Shown: positions 1 to 7,415 of the stretch, piece after piece | Position numbering within the stretch: position 1 is the first letter of the stretch | Layout of the letters: every line of letters begins with the position of its first letter | Assembly: GCF_034421375.1 (NCBI RefSeq) | Contig: NZ_CP139779.1 | Coordinates: 1,054,001-1,118,000 of the forward strand | DNA: 64,000 nucleotides | From: Microbacterium invictum | GTDB taxonomy: Bacteria > Actinomycetota > Actinomycetes > Actinomycetales > Microbacteriaceae | Direction of reading: 5' to 3' | Notes under the pieces: generated by a model | What the model was told of the DNA's origin: nothing | The model's input: the letters and a program-made list of their open reading frames with translations, nothing else | The model's database searches: none | Translations under genes and position numbers: made by a program

Positions 1-903
1 CCCATGCCCCGAATGCCGGTGCTGCTCGGCGAACGCGAGCGTTTCGAGCATTCCGACCAGCACGGCCTGGTGATCGGGGTGGTCATCATCACGACGAGCC
101 AGGACCAAACCCCAGCCTTTCTGGTCTCTCAGCGCGCCGACGATCTTCGAGAGTTGTGGGCGTTTGTCCTTCGGGATCACTATCGGCCCACCCGCAGCCT
201 CCACAGCCTGTATGGCCTCGCGTAGTACTTTGCTCGCATCCGGCTCAAGCGCTCGCATCTCCAGCCATGCTTTCGCGAGGTGCTGACCCGCGGTGGCGTT
301 CGAGTCATCAACAGCCCGCTGCACAGCATCTTCGATGCCTTCCGGCATCCTCCGGCCGATACGAAACACGTCATCCACGACGCTGATCTGAACCGCCGAG
401 GACGACATCTCCATGTGCTGTGCGAGTATCGCCATCCCCTGAGGCATGCGGCCCCAGTTATCTGGTTCGTAGTCCGAGATGAGCAGATCGACGACGCGCA
501 GGATGAACTGGTCACCCCGCGTCATCACGTCGTCTGCCAACTCGCCGGGTCTCGGGTCGGTGAGCCCCAGGCGCACACGCAGTGCGGTTTCAATGCCATG
601 AACGACGTGAGGGTTCACAACCCCGTAGGGAGAACGTTCCGCGAAATACTGTTCTAGCCAGTGGCGGATCGGAGCCTCAAGCGTGACGGGGACAGGTTCA
701 CGGATCACCATCAGTTCCGCGTATTCCTCATCGGTCGCGTCCCACGGTCGCCACGGCTGCACATCGGGAGCGTACCTGCGACCAAACCACGGTTTGGGAG
801 AGACACGCGCCCCGCCCCCTTGCAGAAAGAGCGCGTGCGCACTGGGAACCGCCGATAGTGATGAAAACGATGCGCGCGCGAGCGTCGAAGAGGCCAATCT
901 CAC
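1..903 (-). CDS. Partial hypothetical protein on a probable integrated element
   Basis: The reading frame is open for 301 codons from a GTG at 903 and runs off the left edge, so the C-terminus is missing. No Shine-Dalgarno sequence is evident; an in-frame stop lies about 14 codons upstream of the GTG, and the only early in-frame ATG is near 711. The visible protein is soluble and mostly helical, with no signal peptide or membrane segment. Its last part (LEPDASKVLREAIQAVEAA, then a Lys/Pro-rich turn, then GMLETLAFAEQHRHSGHG) resembles, from memory, uncharacterised actinobacterial proteins found on mobile elements, some called abortive-infection-like; I cannot prove membership. It uses AGA, ATA, CTA and TTG codons that are rare in the rest of the window, and it abuts a tRNA fragment, so recent transfer is likely. 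Function unknown. Confidence 0.6.
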   Translation of the reverse strand, partial: MRLASSTLARASFSSLSAVPSAHALFLQGGGARVSPKPWFGRRYAPDVQPWRPWDATDEEYAELMVIREPVPVTLEAPIRHWLEQYFAERSPYGVVNPHVVHGIETALRVRLGLTDPRPGELADDVMTRGDQFILRVVDLLISDYEPDNWGRMPQGMAILAQHMEMSSSAVQISVVDDVFRIGRRMPEGIEDAVQRAVDDSNATAGQHLAKAWLEMRALEPDASKVLREAIQAVEAAGGPIVIPKDKRPQLSKIVGALRDQKGWGLVLARRDDDHPDHQAVLVGMLETLAFAEQHRHSGHG

Positions 904-1034
904 AACTCGCTCACGCGCGGCGGTGACACGCAACGGGACTCAGCCAGATTTAGAGATACCGGGGGTGACTCACGCGCGCGCGTAGTAAGGAGAGCGGAAT
1001 ACGCCGGGTGACGGAGCGTGACGCGCCAGAGGGA

Positions 1035-1084
1035 CTGTAAATCAGCCGGCGTAGCCTTCGGGGGTTCCAATCCCTCACTCGCCA
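1035..1084 (+). other. 3' fragment of tRNA-Tyr, probable attachment site (att)
   Basis: The sequence holds a Tyr-type anticodon loop (CTGTAAA), a long variable arm, a 5-bp T stem with loop TTCCAAT, and the 3' acceptor strand ACTCGCC. The 5' half is not tRNA-like: the bases before the loop cannot form an anticodon stem, and no GGCGAGT acceptor strand lies upstream. Elements that integrate into tRNA genes leave this kind of 3' remnant at one end. The remnant keeps its downstream terminator, so the element should lie to the left and the intact tRNA-Tyr beyond it, outside the window. Confidence 0.65.
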
Positions 1085-1091
1085 CCCAGCT

Positions 1092-1119
1092 CAGGGGCCC
1101 GGCTTCGGCCGGGCCCCTG
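1092..1119 (+). terminator. Terminator hairpin of the tRNA-Tyr locus
   Basis: A perfect 12-bp stem (arms 1092-1103 and 1108-1119) with a TTCG tetraloop, followed by a short T-containing tail. It sits 8 nt after the tRNA-Tyr remnant, where the terminator of the original tRNA gene belongs. Confidence 0.75.
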
Positions 1120-1199
1120 CTGTTTCTCCGGGCGATCGGACCGCCTGACATGCCCGCTCTCGCGTGCCAGGATGGGCATGCGTCGACGAGAGGACCGAG

Positions 1200-2465
1200 A
1201 TGACACAGCCCCAGCCGCACGAGACGCCCGCGTCGGCCGCATCGCAGACGACGGATGACGCGGGTCGGTCACCGCTCATCCGCGCCGCCATCTGGGTGGC
1301 CATCGGCGCCCTCATCGCCGCAGCGATCGTCTGCGTGGTGTGGGTCCTCATCGGGCCCGAGAACGGCATCGTCGCCCGCGCCTTCCTCACCGTGCTGCTG
1401 CTCGCCGGCTTCGCCGGCGCGGCGATCCTCGACGCCAACCTCGCCCCGAACCGCCCGGCGTGGCTGGCGCTGGCGAGCATGGGGGTGTGGATCCTCATCC
1501 TGCTGATCGGCGCGGTGATGATATGGATGCCGGAGCGCTTCGCCTACTCGGGATTCGGCCGCTTCGTGTCGTTCCTTCTCATCGTGCTCATCCTGCAGCT
1601 GGCGCTGTTGCACATCCGTCTGTTCCTGAAGGCCCTCGCCCGCAACCGCACGACCTTCACCCAGGTCATCGCGATCGTGACGATCGTGCTCGTCATCGTC
1701 CTGGCGATCATGCTGGTGATCCCGCTGATGCTCTCGGAGTACGCGCAGCTCGGCGACCTCTACTGGCGGTTCGTCGTCTCGATCACCATCCTCGCCGCCG
1801 TGGGGACCGCGCTCCTTCCGCTCATCAATGTGCTCTTCGCGCCGCGCCGGCCGCGCCCGCAGCCCGTCGCCGCGCCCTACGCCGGCTACCCGGGTTACCC
1901 CGGAGCAGGCGGGCAGCAGACGGGCGTCATCCCCGCGTGGGCCCCTCACGCTCCGCAGGGTCAGACCTGGCCCGGTCAGGCGCAGGCCGGGTGGCAGGCC
2001 CAGCAGCCGCAGACGGGGTGGCAGGAGCAGAGCGCCGGCCCCTCGTTCGCCCCGTCACCCGTGTCCGCGACGCCCGCGCCCGCCACGGCCGAGCCGGCCC
2101 CCGTCCCGGCGTCGGCCGCTCCCGCAGCCGCCGACGCTGCGAACACCGAGCCTCCGATCCCGGCACCCGCGGCCGCCGCACCGGCACCCGCGGCCGCCGC
2201 ACCGGCACCCGCCGAGGCCGAGCTGCTTCCGTGGCCGATGTATGCCGACGGTCGCACTCCGCTCCCGATGCTGCCTGACGGCAGCCCGGACTGGCAGGCG
2301 TACCGGAGCGGCAGGCCGTCGCCGGGAGCTCAGTCGTTCGTGCCGATCGTGCCGCCGTCGCCGACGCAGCCGGCCTTCCCGCCTCCGGCGCCCGCGGCGG
2401 GGTCGCCGGGCACACCGGGCTACGAGGGCTTCCCGCCCCCGCCGCCGCTTCCGCCGCGGAACTAG
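1200..2465 (+). CDS. Integral membrane protein with Pro/Ala-rich cytoplasmic tail
   Basis: I do not recognise a named family. Residues 1-25 are polar, then about six hydrophobic segments follow up to roughly residue 220. The last 200 residues are low-complexity Pro, Ala and Gln, including a 21-bp DNA unit repeated in tandem near 2160-2205 that encodes repeats of the type PAAAAPA. The ATG at 1200 was chosen over an in-frame ATG at 1164 because AGAGGA precedes it at a suitable distance and the upstream codons read through the non-coding leader. Its TAG stop shares CTAG with the stop of the convergent oxidoreductase. The role is unknown; such tails often act as spacers or protein-interaction regions. 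Confidence 0.8.
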   Translation: MTQPQPHETPASAASQTTDDAGRSPLIRAAIWVAIGALIAAAIVCVVWVLIGPENGIVARAFLTVLLLAGFAGAAILDANLAPNRPAWLALASMGVWILILLIGAVMIWMPERFAYSGFGRFVSFLLIVLILQLALLHIRLFLKALARNRTTFTQVIAIVTIVLVIVLAIMLVIPLMLSEYAQLGDLYWRFVVSITILAAVGTALLPLINVLFAPRRPRPQPVAAPYAGYPGYPGAGGQQTGVIPAWAPHAPQGQTWPGQAQAGWQAQQPQTGWQEQSAGPSFAPSPVSATPAPATAEPAPVPASAAPAAADAANTEPPIPAPAAAAPAPAAAAPAPAEAELLPWPMYADGRTPLPMLPDGSPDWQAYRSGRPSPGAQSFVPIVPPSPTQPAFPPPAPAAGSPGTPGYEGFPPPPPLPPRN

Positions 2466-4075
2466 CCGAGGAGTTCCCGCGCCGCCATCGCGGCGTTGTG
2501 CCCGCCGATTCCGCTCACCGCGCCCCCGCGCCGGGCGCCCGAGCCGCACAGCAGGATCCGTTCGTGGTCGGTGGCCACACCCCACCGTGTCGCGGGGCTG
2601 GACAGATCCGCATCGTCGTCCGCCCACGGCCAGGCCAGTCCGCCGTGGAAGATGTCGCCGCCGACCATCCGCAGCGACTGCTCCAGATCGGCGGTCGTGC
2701 GCACCTCCACGCAGGGTGAACCGTCGGGGGCGAGGTACAGGCAGTCCTCGATCGCGTCGGCGAGGACGGCGTTCAGCGACGCGAGGGCGGCGGCGAGCAC
2801 CTCCGCCCTCGCCGCGCCGGCGTCGCGCCCCGCGACGAGGCGGTGCGGCACCTGCAGACCGAAGAGCGTCAGGGTCTGCGCGCCCTCGGCGCGCAGCTGC
2901 GGGCCGAGGATCGACGGGTCGGTGAGGGAATGGCAGTAGATCTCCGCCGGCAGAGGGTCGGGAACGCTTCCCGCGGTGGCGACGGCATGGGCGCGGTCGA
3001 GCTGCGTCATGGTCTCGTTGATGTGGAAGGTACCCGAGAAGGCCGCCTCGGCCGACACGGTGTCGTCGTGCAGCCGAGGGAGCCGCCGCAGCAGCATGTT
3101 GACCTTCACCTGCGCACCCTCGGGCGCGCGCCCCGCGTCATCCGTTCCTGCTCGCGCATCGGGGACGCCTCCGGCCCGCAGCAGATCGGCCAGCACCGCG
3201 GGGCCGGCGCCCATTAGCACGAGCCTTCCCCGCAGCGTGTCGCGGAGCCCGTCGGCGCTCTCCACCGTCACCTCGCCGTCGGGATCGACCGCCACGACCT
3301 CGGCCCCGGTGCGGATCTCCGCACCCGCGGTTCGCGCGGCGCGAGCGAGCTCGCCACTCACCTGCCCCATCCCGCCGACCGGCACGTCCCAGTCGCCGGT
3401 GCCGCCGCCGATGACGTGGTAGAGGAAGCAGCGGTTCTGCGCGAGGCTCAGGTCGTCGGCGGTGGCGAAGGTGCCGATGAGTCCGTCGGTCAGAGCGATC
3501 CCGCGGGCCAGATCGCTCCCCAGCGACCGGCGCAGCATCTCGCCGAGCGGACGATCGACGACATCCGTCCAGAGCTCGTCGTCGCCGACGAGCCTGCGGA
3601 CCTCGGTGCGGTGTCGCAGCGGCTCGGTCATCGTGGGGAAGACCTGGCGGGCGAGGGGGAGGAGCCTGTCGCCGTAGACCCCGAAGCGGGCCGCTTCGCC
3701 GGGGTCGCCGGTCGCCCGCGCGAAGCTCCGCGCGGTGGCGTCGGCGTCCCCCCGGTCGACGAGGATGCCCCGCGAGGGATCGGCCGGAGACGGCGTGTAG
3801 GAGGAGTACCGCCGCCGGCGCAGCTCGATCCGCAGCTGCAGATCGTCGATGATCGTGCGGGGGAGCAGGCTCACCAGGTACGAGTACCGCGACAGACGCG
3901 CCGCGACACCCGACCAGGGCTCCTCCGACACCGCGGCGCCGCCGACGTGGCCGAGACGCTCGAGGACGACCACGCGATGACCCGCACCCGCCAGGTAGGC
4001 GGCGGCGACGAGGGCGTTGTGACCGCCGCCGACGATCACGACGTCGTGGGTGGCGGCATCCCGGGGGAGAGGCAT
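2462..4075 (-). CDS. FAD-dependent oxidoreductase, phytoene-desaturase-like
   Basis: 537 residues. The N-terminus has a dinucleotide-binding fold (VIVGGGHNALVAAAYLAGAG) followed by VVVLERLGHVGGAAVSE, the pattern of the phytoene desaturase/amine oxidase superfamily (COG1233). The C-terminus carries the second FAD contact, ILLCGSGARRGGAVSGIGGHNAA. Members oxidise or isomerise lipophilic or amine substrates using FAD; no carotenoid genes are nearby, so the substrate is open. The start at 4075 is supported by a TACCGT hexamer exactly 6 nt upstream, which suggests a leaderless transcript. The first 40 bases of promoter overlap that of the divergent phosphatase gene, so the two are probably transcribed from a shared short region. 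Confidence 0.85.
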   Translation of the reverse strand: MPLPRDAATHDVVIVGGGHNALVAAAYLAGAGHRVVVLERLGHVGGAAVSEEPWSGVAARLSRYSYLVSLLPRTIIDDLQLRIELRRRRYSSYTPSPADPSRGILVDRGDADATARSFARATGDPGEAARFGVYGDRLLPLARQVFPTMTEPLRHRTEVRRLVGDDELWTDVVDRPLGEMLRRSLGSDLARGIALTDGLIGTFATADDLSLAQNRCFLYHVIGGGTGDWDVPVGGMGQVSGELARAARTAGAEIRTGAEVVAVDPDGEVTVESADGLRDTLRGRLVLMGAGPAVLADLLRAGGVPDARAGTDDAGRAPEGAQVKVNMLLRRLPRLHDDTVSAEAAFSGTFHINETMTQLDRAHAVATAGSVPDPLPAEIYCHSLTDPSILGPQLRAEGAQTLTLFGLQVPHRLVAGRDAGAARAEVLAAALASLNAVLADAIEDCLYLAPDGSPCVEVRTTADLEQSLRMVGGDIFHGGLAWPWADDDADLSSPATRWGVATDHERILLCGSGARRGGAVSGIGGHNAAMAARELLG

Positions 4076-4169
4076 GGCTCCACGGTACGGGCGACGGTGG
4101 GGATCCGCATCGGTCGCGGACGTCTGCACCGATCTCTGCGCGCCGGAGTCGCGCGATAACGTGAGGGTC

Positions 4170-4979
4170 ATGACGCTCGCCGCGCAGCTGCACGACCTGG
4201 CCGTCGACATCGCTCGCGAGGCGGGGGAGCTCGCCCGACGCCGCCGCACCGAGGGCGTCGCGATCGCCGCGACCAAGTCGGCGCTCGCCGACATCGTCAC
4301 CGACGCGGATCGCGAGGTGGAGGAGATGATCCGCCTCCGGCTCGGCGAGGAACGACCCGGCGACGGCTTCCTCGGCGAGGAGTCCGGCGCCGCGCCGGTG
4401 TCGCATGGCGGGGACTCCGACGTCACCTGGGTCATCGATCCGATCGACGGCACCGTGAACTACGCCTACGGCATCCCGTCCTACGCCGTGAGCGTCGCCG
4501 CCGTGGCGGGGGGCAGCGATCCCGAGCACTGGGAGGCCCTCGCCGGCGCCGTGTTCAACCCCGCGAGCGGCGAGCTCTTCCACGCCACCCGCGACGGGGG
4601 CGCGTGGCTGCACGATGTCCGCCTGACCGTCACAGCCGAACCCGCCGCGGCCGGCGCGCTGCTGGCCACCGGCTTCGGGTACGACCCGGCCACCCACGCC
4701 TCCGACCTCGCACGGGTGGGTCGTGCGATGACGATCGCCCGCGACATCCGTCGTATCGGCGCCGCATCGCTCGATCTCGCGTTCGTCGCCGCGGGGCGGC
4801 TCGACGGCTACTTCGAGCGCGGCCTGCAGCCGTGGGACTTCGCGGCGGGGGCACTGCTGGTGACCGAGGCCGGCGGGCGATTCAGCCGGGTGGAGATGCC
4901 GGATGCCGCCGCACGGCCCCTGGCGGTCGCCGCCGGTCCCGGCGTCTTCGAGCGGCTGCTCTCGCTTACCACAGAATGA
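4170..4979 (+). CDS. Inositol monophosphatase family protein
   Basis: 269 residues, the usual size for the family. The metal-binding motifs are all present: FLGEESG near residue 70, WVIDPIDGTVNY near 90, and LQPWDFAAGALLVTEAGG near 215. These Mg2+-dependent enzymes hydrolyse inositol phosphates, and some relatives act on histidinol phosphate, fructose bisphosphate or PAP; the sequence alone does not decide. ATG at 4170 is preceded by TAACGT with a 7-nt gap, compatible with leaderless transcription, although GAGGG in the same stretch could also serve as a weak ribosome site. Longer in-frame starts would overlap the divergent oxidoreductase gene and carry no motif. Confidence 0.9.
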   Translation: MTLAAQLHDLAVDIAREAGELARRRRTEGVAIAATKSALADIVTDADREVEEMIRLRLGEERPGDGFLGEESGAAPVSHGGDSDVTWVIDPIDGTVNYAYGIPSYAVSVAAVAGGSDPEHWEALAGAVFNPASGELFHATRDGGAWLHDVRLTVTAEPAAAGALLATGFGYDPATHASDLARVGRAMTIARDIRRIGAASLDLAFVAAGRLDGYFERGLQPWDFAAGALLVTEAGGRFSRVEMPDAAARPLAVAAGPGVFERLLSLTTE

Positions 4980-5145
4980 GTCGCGGCGCGGGTGCTTGCG
5001 TCTCGGTGTCGCACATGGCATTCCCAGACGTCGGCGGGTAGGGTTTATCCGATCGTTACCTTTGGCATCCGACCGGAGGTATCCCCCAACGACCGCCTGC
5101 CGAGCACCCCCATGCCCGGCAACGACTCGGAAGTACGCCCCCGTT

Positions 5146-6591
5146 TTGCCCCACGATTCATCCTCGACTCTCCGCCCGCGCACCCGCCGGTCGAGTCGGG
5201 TCTCCCCCGCGGACGCCCAGATCCCGGCCGAGACGACGACAGCTCCTTCCTTCGAGCAACCCGCCGCGCCACCGGTGATGAGCCGTCGGGCGCTGCGCGC
5301 CCGTGCTGCTGCTCAGCCGTTCCTGGTGAACCCGGACTTCTCGGCCGGAGCCGCGCCGGTGGCCCGCTCCGCTTCGACGACCCGAGACGCAGCGGATGCC
5401 GCGTCGCCCGCCTCGTCGGTGACGGCGACGCCTGCCGAATCCGCCCCCGTGGCGCAGGCGAGCGTGACCGAGGTGCCGGAGGCCTCCGCCGCGGAGTCGT
5501 CGACGGATGCCGACGCGGCCGACCCGGAGCATCCCGAGACTGTCGCCACATCGACGGCGGGAACCGGGGTGATCTTCCTCGACGCGCCGACGACGACCGG
5601 ACCGTTCCGGCTCCTCGAGCCGCCGATGGGGCACTCGGTCGCCGACGAGGATCCGGCGGCGAATGAGTCCGACGCCCCGCACACCGCACCGCGGACGGAC
5701 GACGAGTTCGAGGCCGCGGCACGGCTGTTCTGCTTCACCGGTGAGACCCCGGTGCAGAACGTCACCGCAGAAGAGAGCTTCGAAGGCGGCGATCCCGCAC
5801 CCGCGACCCCCGACATCGCCGCGCACGTCGCGGCCGCCCGCCGGCGTCGGCCGGGACGGGGAGCCGCCTTCCGCCGCGCCGCCACCGCGTCCTTCTCCGT
5901 CAGTGTCATGGGGATCGTCGGACTCCTCGCCGTGGCCACCACCACTCCCGCCGAGGCCGTGGCTGCCGCCACCGGCACCGAACCGGCCGCGGTCTCGACG
6001 ATGGCGCCGGGGACGACCGACCTCTCGGTCGACCCCGACGAGATCCAGGCCTATGTCGCCCCCGCCACCACCGAGAACGCGCAGATCGCCCGCGGCGAGA
6101 GCTACGAGACGGTGACGATGGCCGATCTCGCGGCGGCGTCGGGGATCACGAACTTCTCGAACTTCTACGTGAACGACCCCACCGCCGCCATCCAGTGGCC
6201 CTTCGCCGTCGGCGTGTCGATCAGCTACGGGTTCGGCATGCGCTCGGGCAAGATGCACGAGGGCCTGGACTTCGTGCCCGGTGCCGGAGCGCCGATCCAG
6301 GCCATCGCGGACGGCACCGTCCGCATCGCGAGCGAGTCGGGCGGCGCGTACGGCGTGCACGTCATCATCGACCACGTCATCGACGGTCAGCTGATCTCGA
6401 GCCACTACGCGCACATGGAGTACGACTCCCTGCAGGTCGTCCCCGGCCAGCAGGTCACCGTCGGCACCGTGCTGGGCCGCACCGGCAACACCGGGCGATC
6501 GTTCGGCGCCCACACGCACTTCGAGCTGCTCATGAACGGCACCACCCCGATCGACCCGCTGCCGTGGCTGCGGGAGCACGCGGGAGGGTGA
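5146..6591 (+). CDS. M23 family metallopeptidase, cell-wall associated
   Basis: About 481 residues. A long Ala/Thr/Pro-rich N-terminal region (roughly 1-230) is followed by a single hydrophobic segment (AATASFSVSVMGIVGLLAVATT, near residue 250). This would be an internal membrane anchor placing the C-terminal domain outside. The last 130 residues form the peptidase_M23 (LytM-like) domain with zinc ligands in KMHEGLDFVPG and GAHTHFEL, and the SHYAHM motif between. The family cuts peptidoglycan cross-bridges, and some members are inactive activators of other hydrolases, but all ligands are present here. The TTG at 5146, 12 nt after GGAAG, is my best start. ATG at 5278 is the alternative and lacks a ribosome site. 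Confidence 0.85.
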   Translation: MPHDSSSTLRPRTRRSSRVSPADAQIPAETTTAPSFEQPAAPPVMSRRALRARAAAQPFLVNPDFSAGAAPVARSASTTRDAADAASPASSVTATPAESAPVAQASVTEVPEASAAESSTDADAADPEHPETVATSTAGTGVIFLDAPTTTGPFRLLEPPMGHSVADEDPAANESDAPHTAPRTDDEFEAAARLFCFTGETPVQNVTAEESFEGGDPAPATPDIAAHVAAARRRRPGRGAAFRRAATASFSVSVMGIVGLLAVATTTPAEAVAAATGTEPAAVSTMAPGTTDLSVDPDEIQAYVAPATTENAQIARGESYETVTMADLAAASGITNFSNFYVNDPTAAIQWPFAVGVSISYGFGMRSGKMHEGLDFVPGAGAPIQAIADGTVRIASESGGAYGVHVIIDHVIDGQLISSHYAHMEYDSLQVVPGQQVTVGTVLGRTGNTGRSFGAHTHFELLMNGTTPIDPLPWLREHAGG

Positions 6592-6655
6592 TCCCCGATT
6601 CAGCGGGGAGCCTTCGCTCTGGTATTCTCGTGGAGTTGCCCGCGCAGGGCAGCAC

Positions 6656-6727
6656 GCCCCGATAGCTCAGTGGCAGAGCACTTCCATGGTAAGGAAGGGG
6701 TCGTCAGTTCAATCCTGACTCGGGGCT
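6656..6727 (+). tRNA. tRNA-Thr (GGT)
   Basis: Full cloverleaf: acceptor GCCCCGA/TCGGGGC, D arm GCTCAGTGGCAGAGC, anticodon stem CTTCC/GGAAG around loop ATGGTAA (anticodon GGT), T arm GTCAG/CTGAC. CCA is not encoded. It is 35 nt upstream of tRNA-Met and probably co-transcribed with it. Confidence 0.95.
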
Positions 6728-6762
6728 CGCAGCATCCGGCATCCTGACTGCCGGAGCATCGC

Positions 6763-6836
6763 GGCAGGGTAGCTCAGTTGGTGAGAGCGCACGACTCATA
6801 ATCGTGAGGTCGCGGGTTCAAGCCCCGCTCCTGCTA
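6763..6836 (+). tRNA. tRNA-Met (CAT), elongator type
   Basis: Acceptor GGCAGGG pairs with TCCTGCT through two G-U pairs. The anticodon stem is CACGA/TCGTG around CTCATAA (anticodon CAT), and the T arm is GCGGG/CCCGC. CCA is encoded at 6837-6839. The anticodon stem lacks the three G-C pairs of initiator tRNA, so this is elongator Met. A tRNA-Ile2 with modified CAT cannot be excluded by sequence alone but fits less well. Confidence 0.92.
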
Positions 6837-6842
6837 CCAGTG

Positions 6843-6867
6843 AAACCCCCGGACATCCCGGGGTTTT
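6843..6867 (+). terminator. Terminator after the tRNA pair
   Basis: An AAACCCC/GGGGTTT stem with a GC core, an ACAT loop and a T4 tail starts 4 nt after the encoded CCA of tRNA-Met. This is a typical intrinsic terminator. Confidence 0.85.
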
Positions 6868-6950
6868 CGTGTTCCGGGCCACCGCCTGACCCTGCCCAGG
6901 CACTGATCAGGGCGGGACGGTAGCGTGGAGAGCGGATCCCGACCGGATCC

Positions 6951-6992
6951 CCGGACGAGGGTTCAGTACCCGGTGAGCGACAAGACTGGCCA
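6951..6992 (+). promoter_or_regulatory. Guanidine-III (ykkC-III) riboswitch
   Basis: The stretch contains CCGGACGAGG, then TACCCGGT, then GCGACAAGAC, in the order and spacing of the ykkC-III/guanidine-III consensus. The two CCGG elements can pair as the pseudoknot, and CAGT/ACTG closes the other helix. The ribosome site GGAGGCGAG of the downstream exporter begins within 3 nt of the 3' end, so translation control is likely. A -10-like TAGCGT at 6921-6926 would start the transcript about 20 nt upstream. The downstream gene is a Gdx-type SMR protein, the known partner of this class. Confidence 0.85.
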
Positions 6993-7007
6993 TGGAGGCG
7001 AGTTCTT

Positions 7008-7331
7008 GTGTCGTGGGTCCTTCTCATCATCTCCGGAGTCCTCGAAGCCGTATGGGCCACCGCCCTCGGCAAGAGCGAGGGCTTCACCAAGCTCTGGCCG
7101 AGCGTCGTGTTCGGCGTCGCCCTCGTGGCGAGCATGGGCGGGCTCGCCTGGGCGATGCGCGAAATCCCGACGGGCACCGCCTACGCCGTCTGGGTCGGCA
7201 TCGGCGCGTCCCTCACGGTCATCTGGGCGATGATCACGGGCGATGAGGGTTTCTCGTGGGTCCGGATGCTGCTGATCGTGGGCCTTGTGGGATGCATCGT
7301 CGGTCTGAAGCTCGTCAGCGACGCCGAATAG
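7008..7331 (+). CDS. gdx: SMR family guanidinium exporter (Gdx/SugE type)
   Basis: 107 residues with four transmembrane helices, the standard size for small multidrug resistance proteins. It starts MSWVLLIISGVLEAVWATAL, which includes the essential membrane-embedded Glu (residue 13) that couples proton antiport to substrate export, and it has the Gdx-like AVWVGIGASLTVIWAMI segment. Gdx proteins export guanidinium as an antiparallel dimer; because a guanidine-III riboswitch sits in the leader, that is the likely substrate rather than quaternary-amine drugs. The GTG at 7008 follows GGAGGCGAG at ideal spacing. The gene appears monocistronic. Confidence 0.92.
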   Translation: MSWVLLIISGVLEAVWATALGKSEGFTKLWPSVVFGVALVASMGGLAWAMREIPTGTAYAVWVGIGASLTVIWAMITGDEGFSWVRMLLIVGLVGCIVGLKLVSDAE

Positions 7332-7415
7332 TCCGGAGGTCGCGCGATTTTACGGCAGTCCGGGTCACATTGGGAGAGGTTGCACGCTCACGCCGCTGAC
7401 CGCTGAAGTGGCCAG

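Noticed and set aside
900..1220. Minus-strand frame across the tRNA-Tyr fragment
   Set aside because: The peptide is only the translated antisense of tRNA and terminator sequence.
4980..5145. Possible c-di-AMP riboswitch upstream of the M23 peptidase
   Set aside because: Actinobacterial cell-wall hydrolases often carry one, but the conserved core blocks are not visible here.
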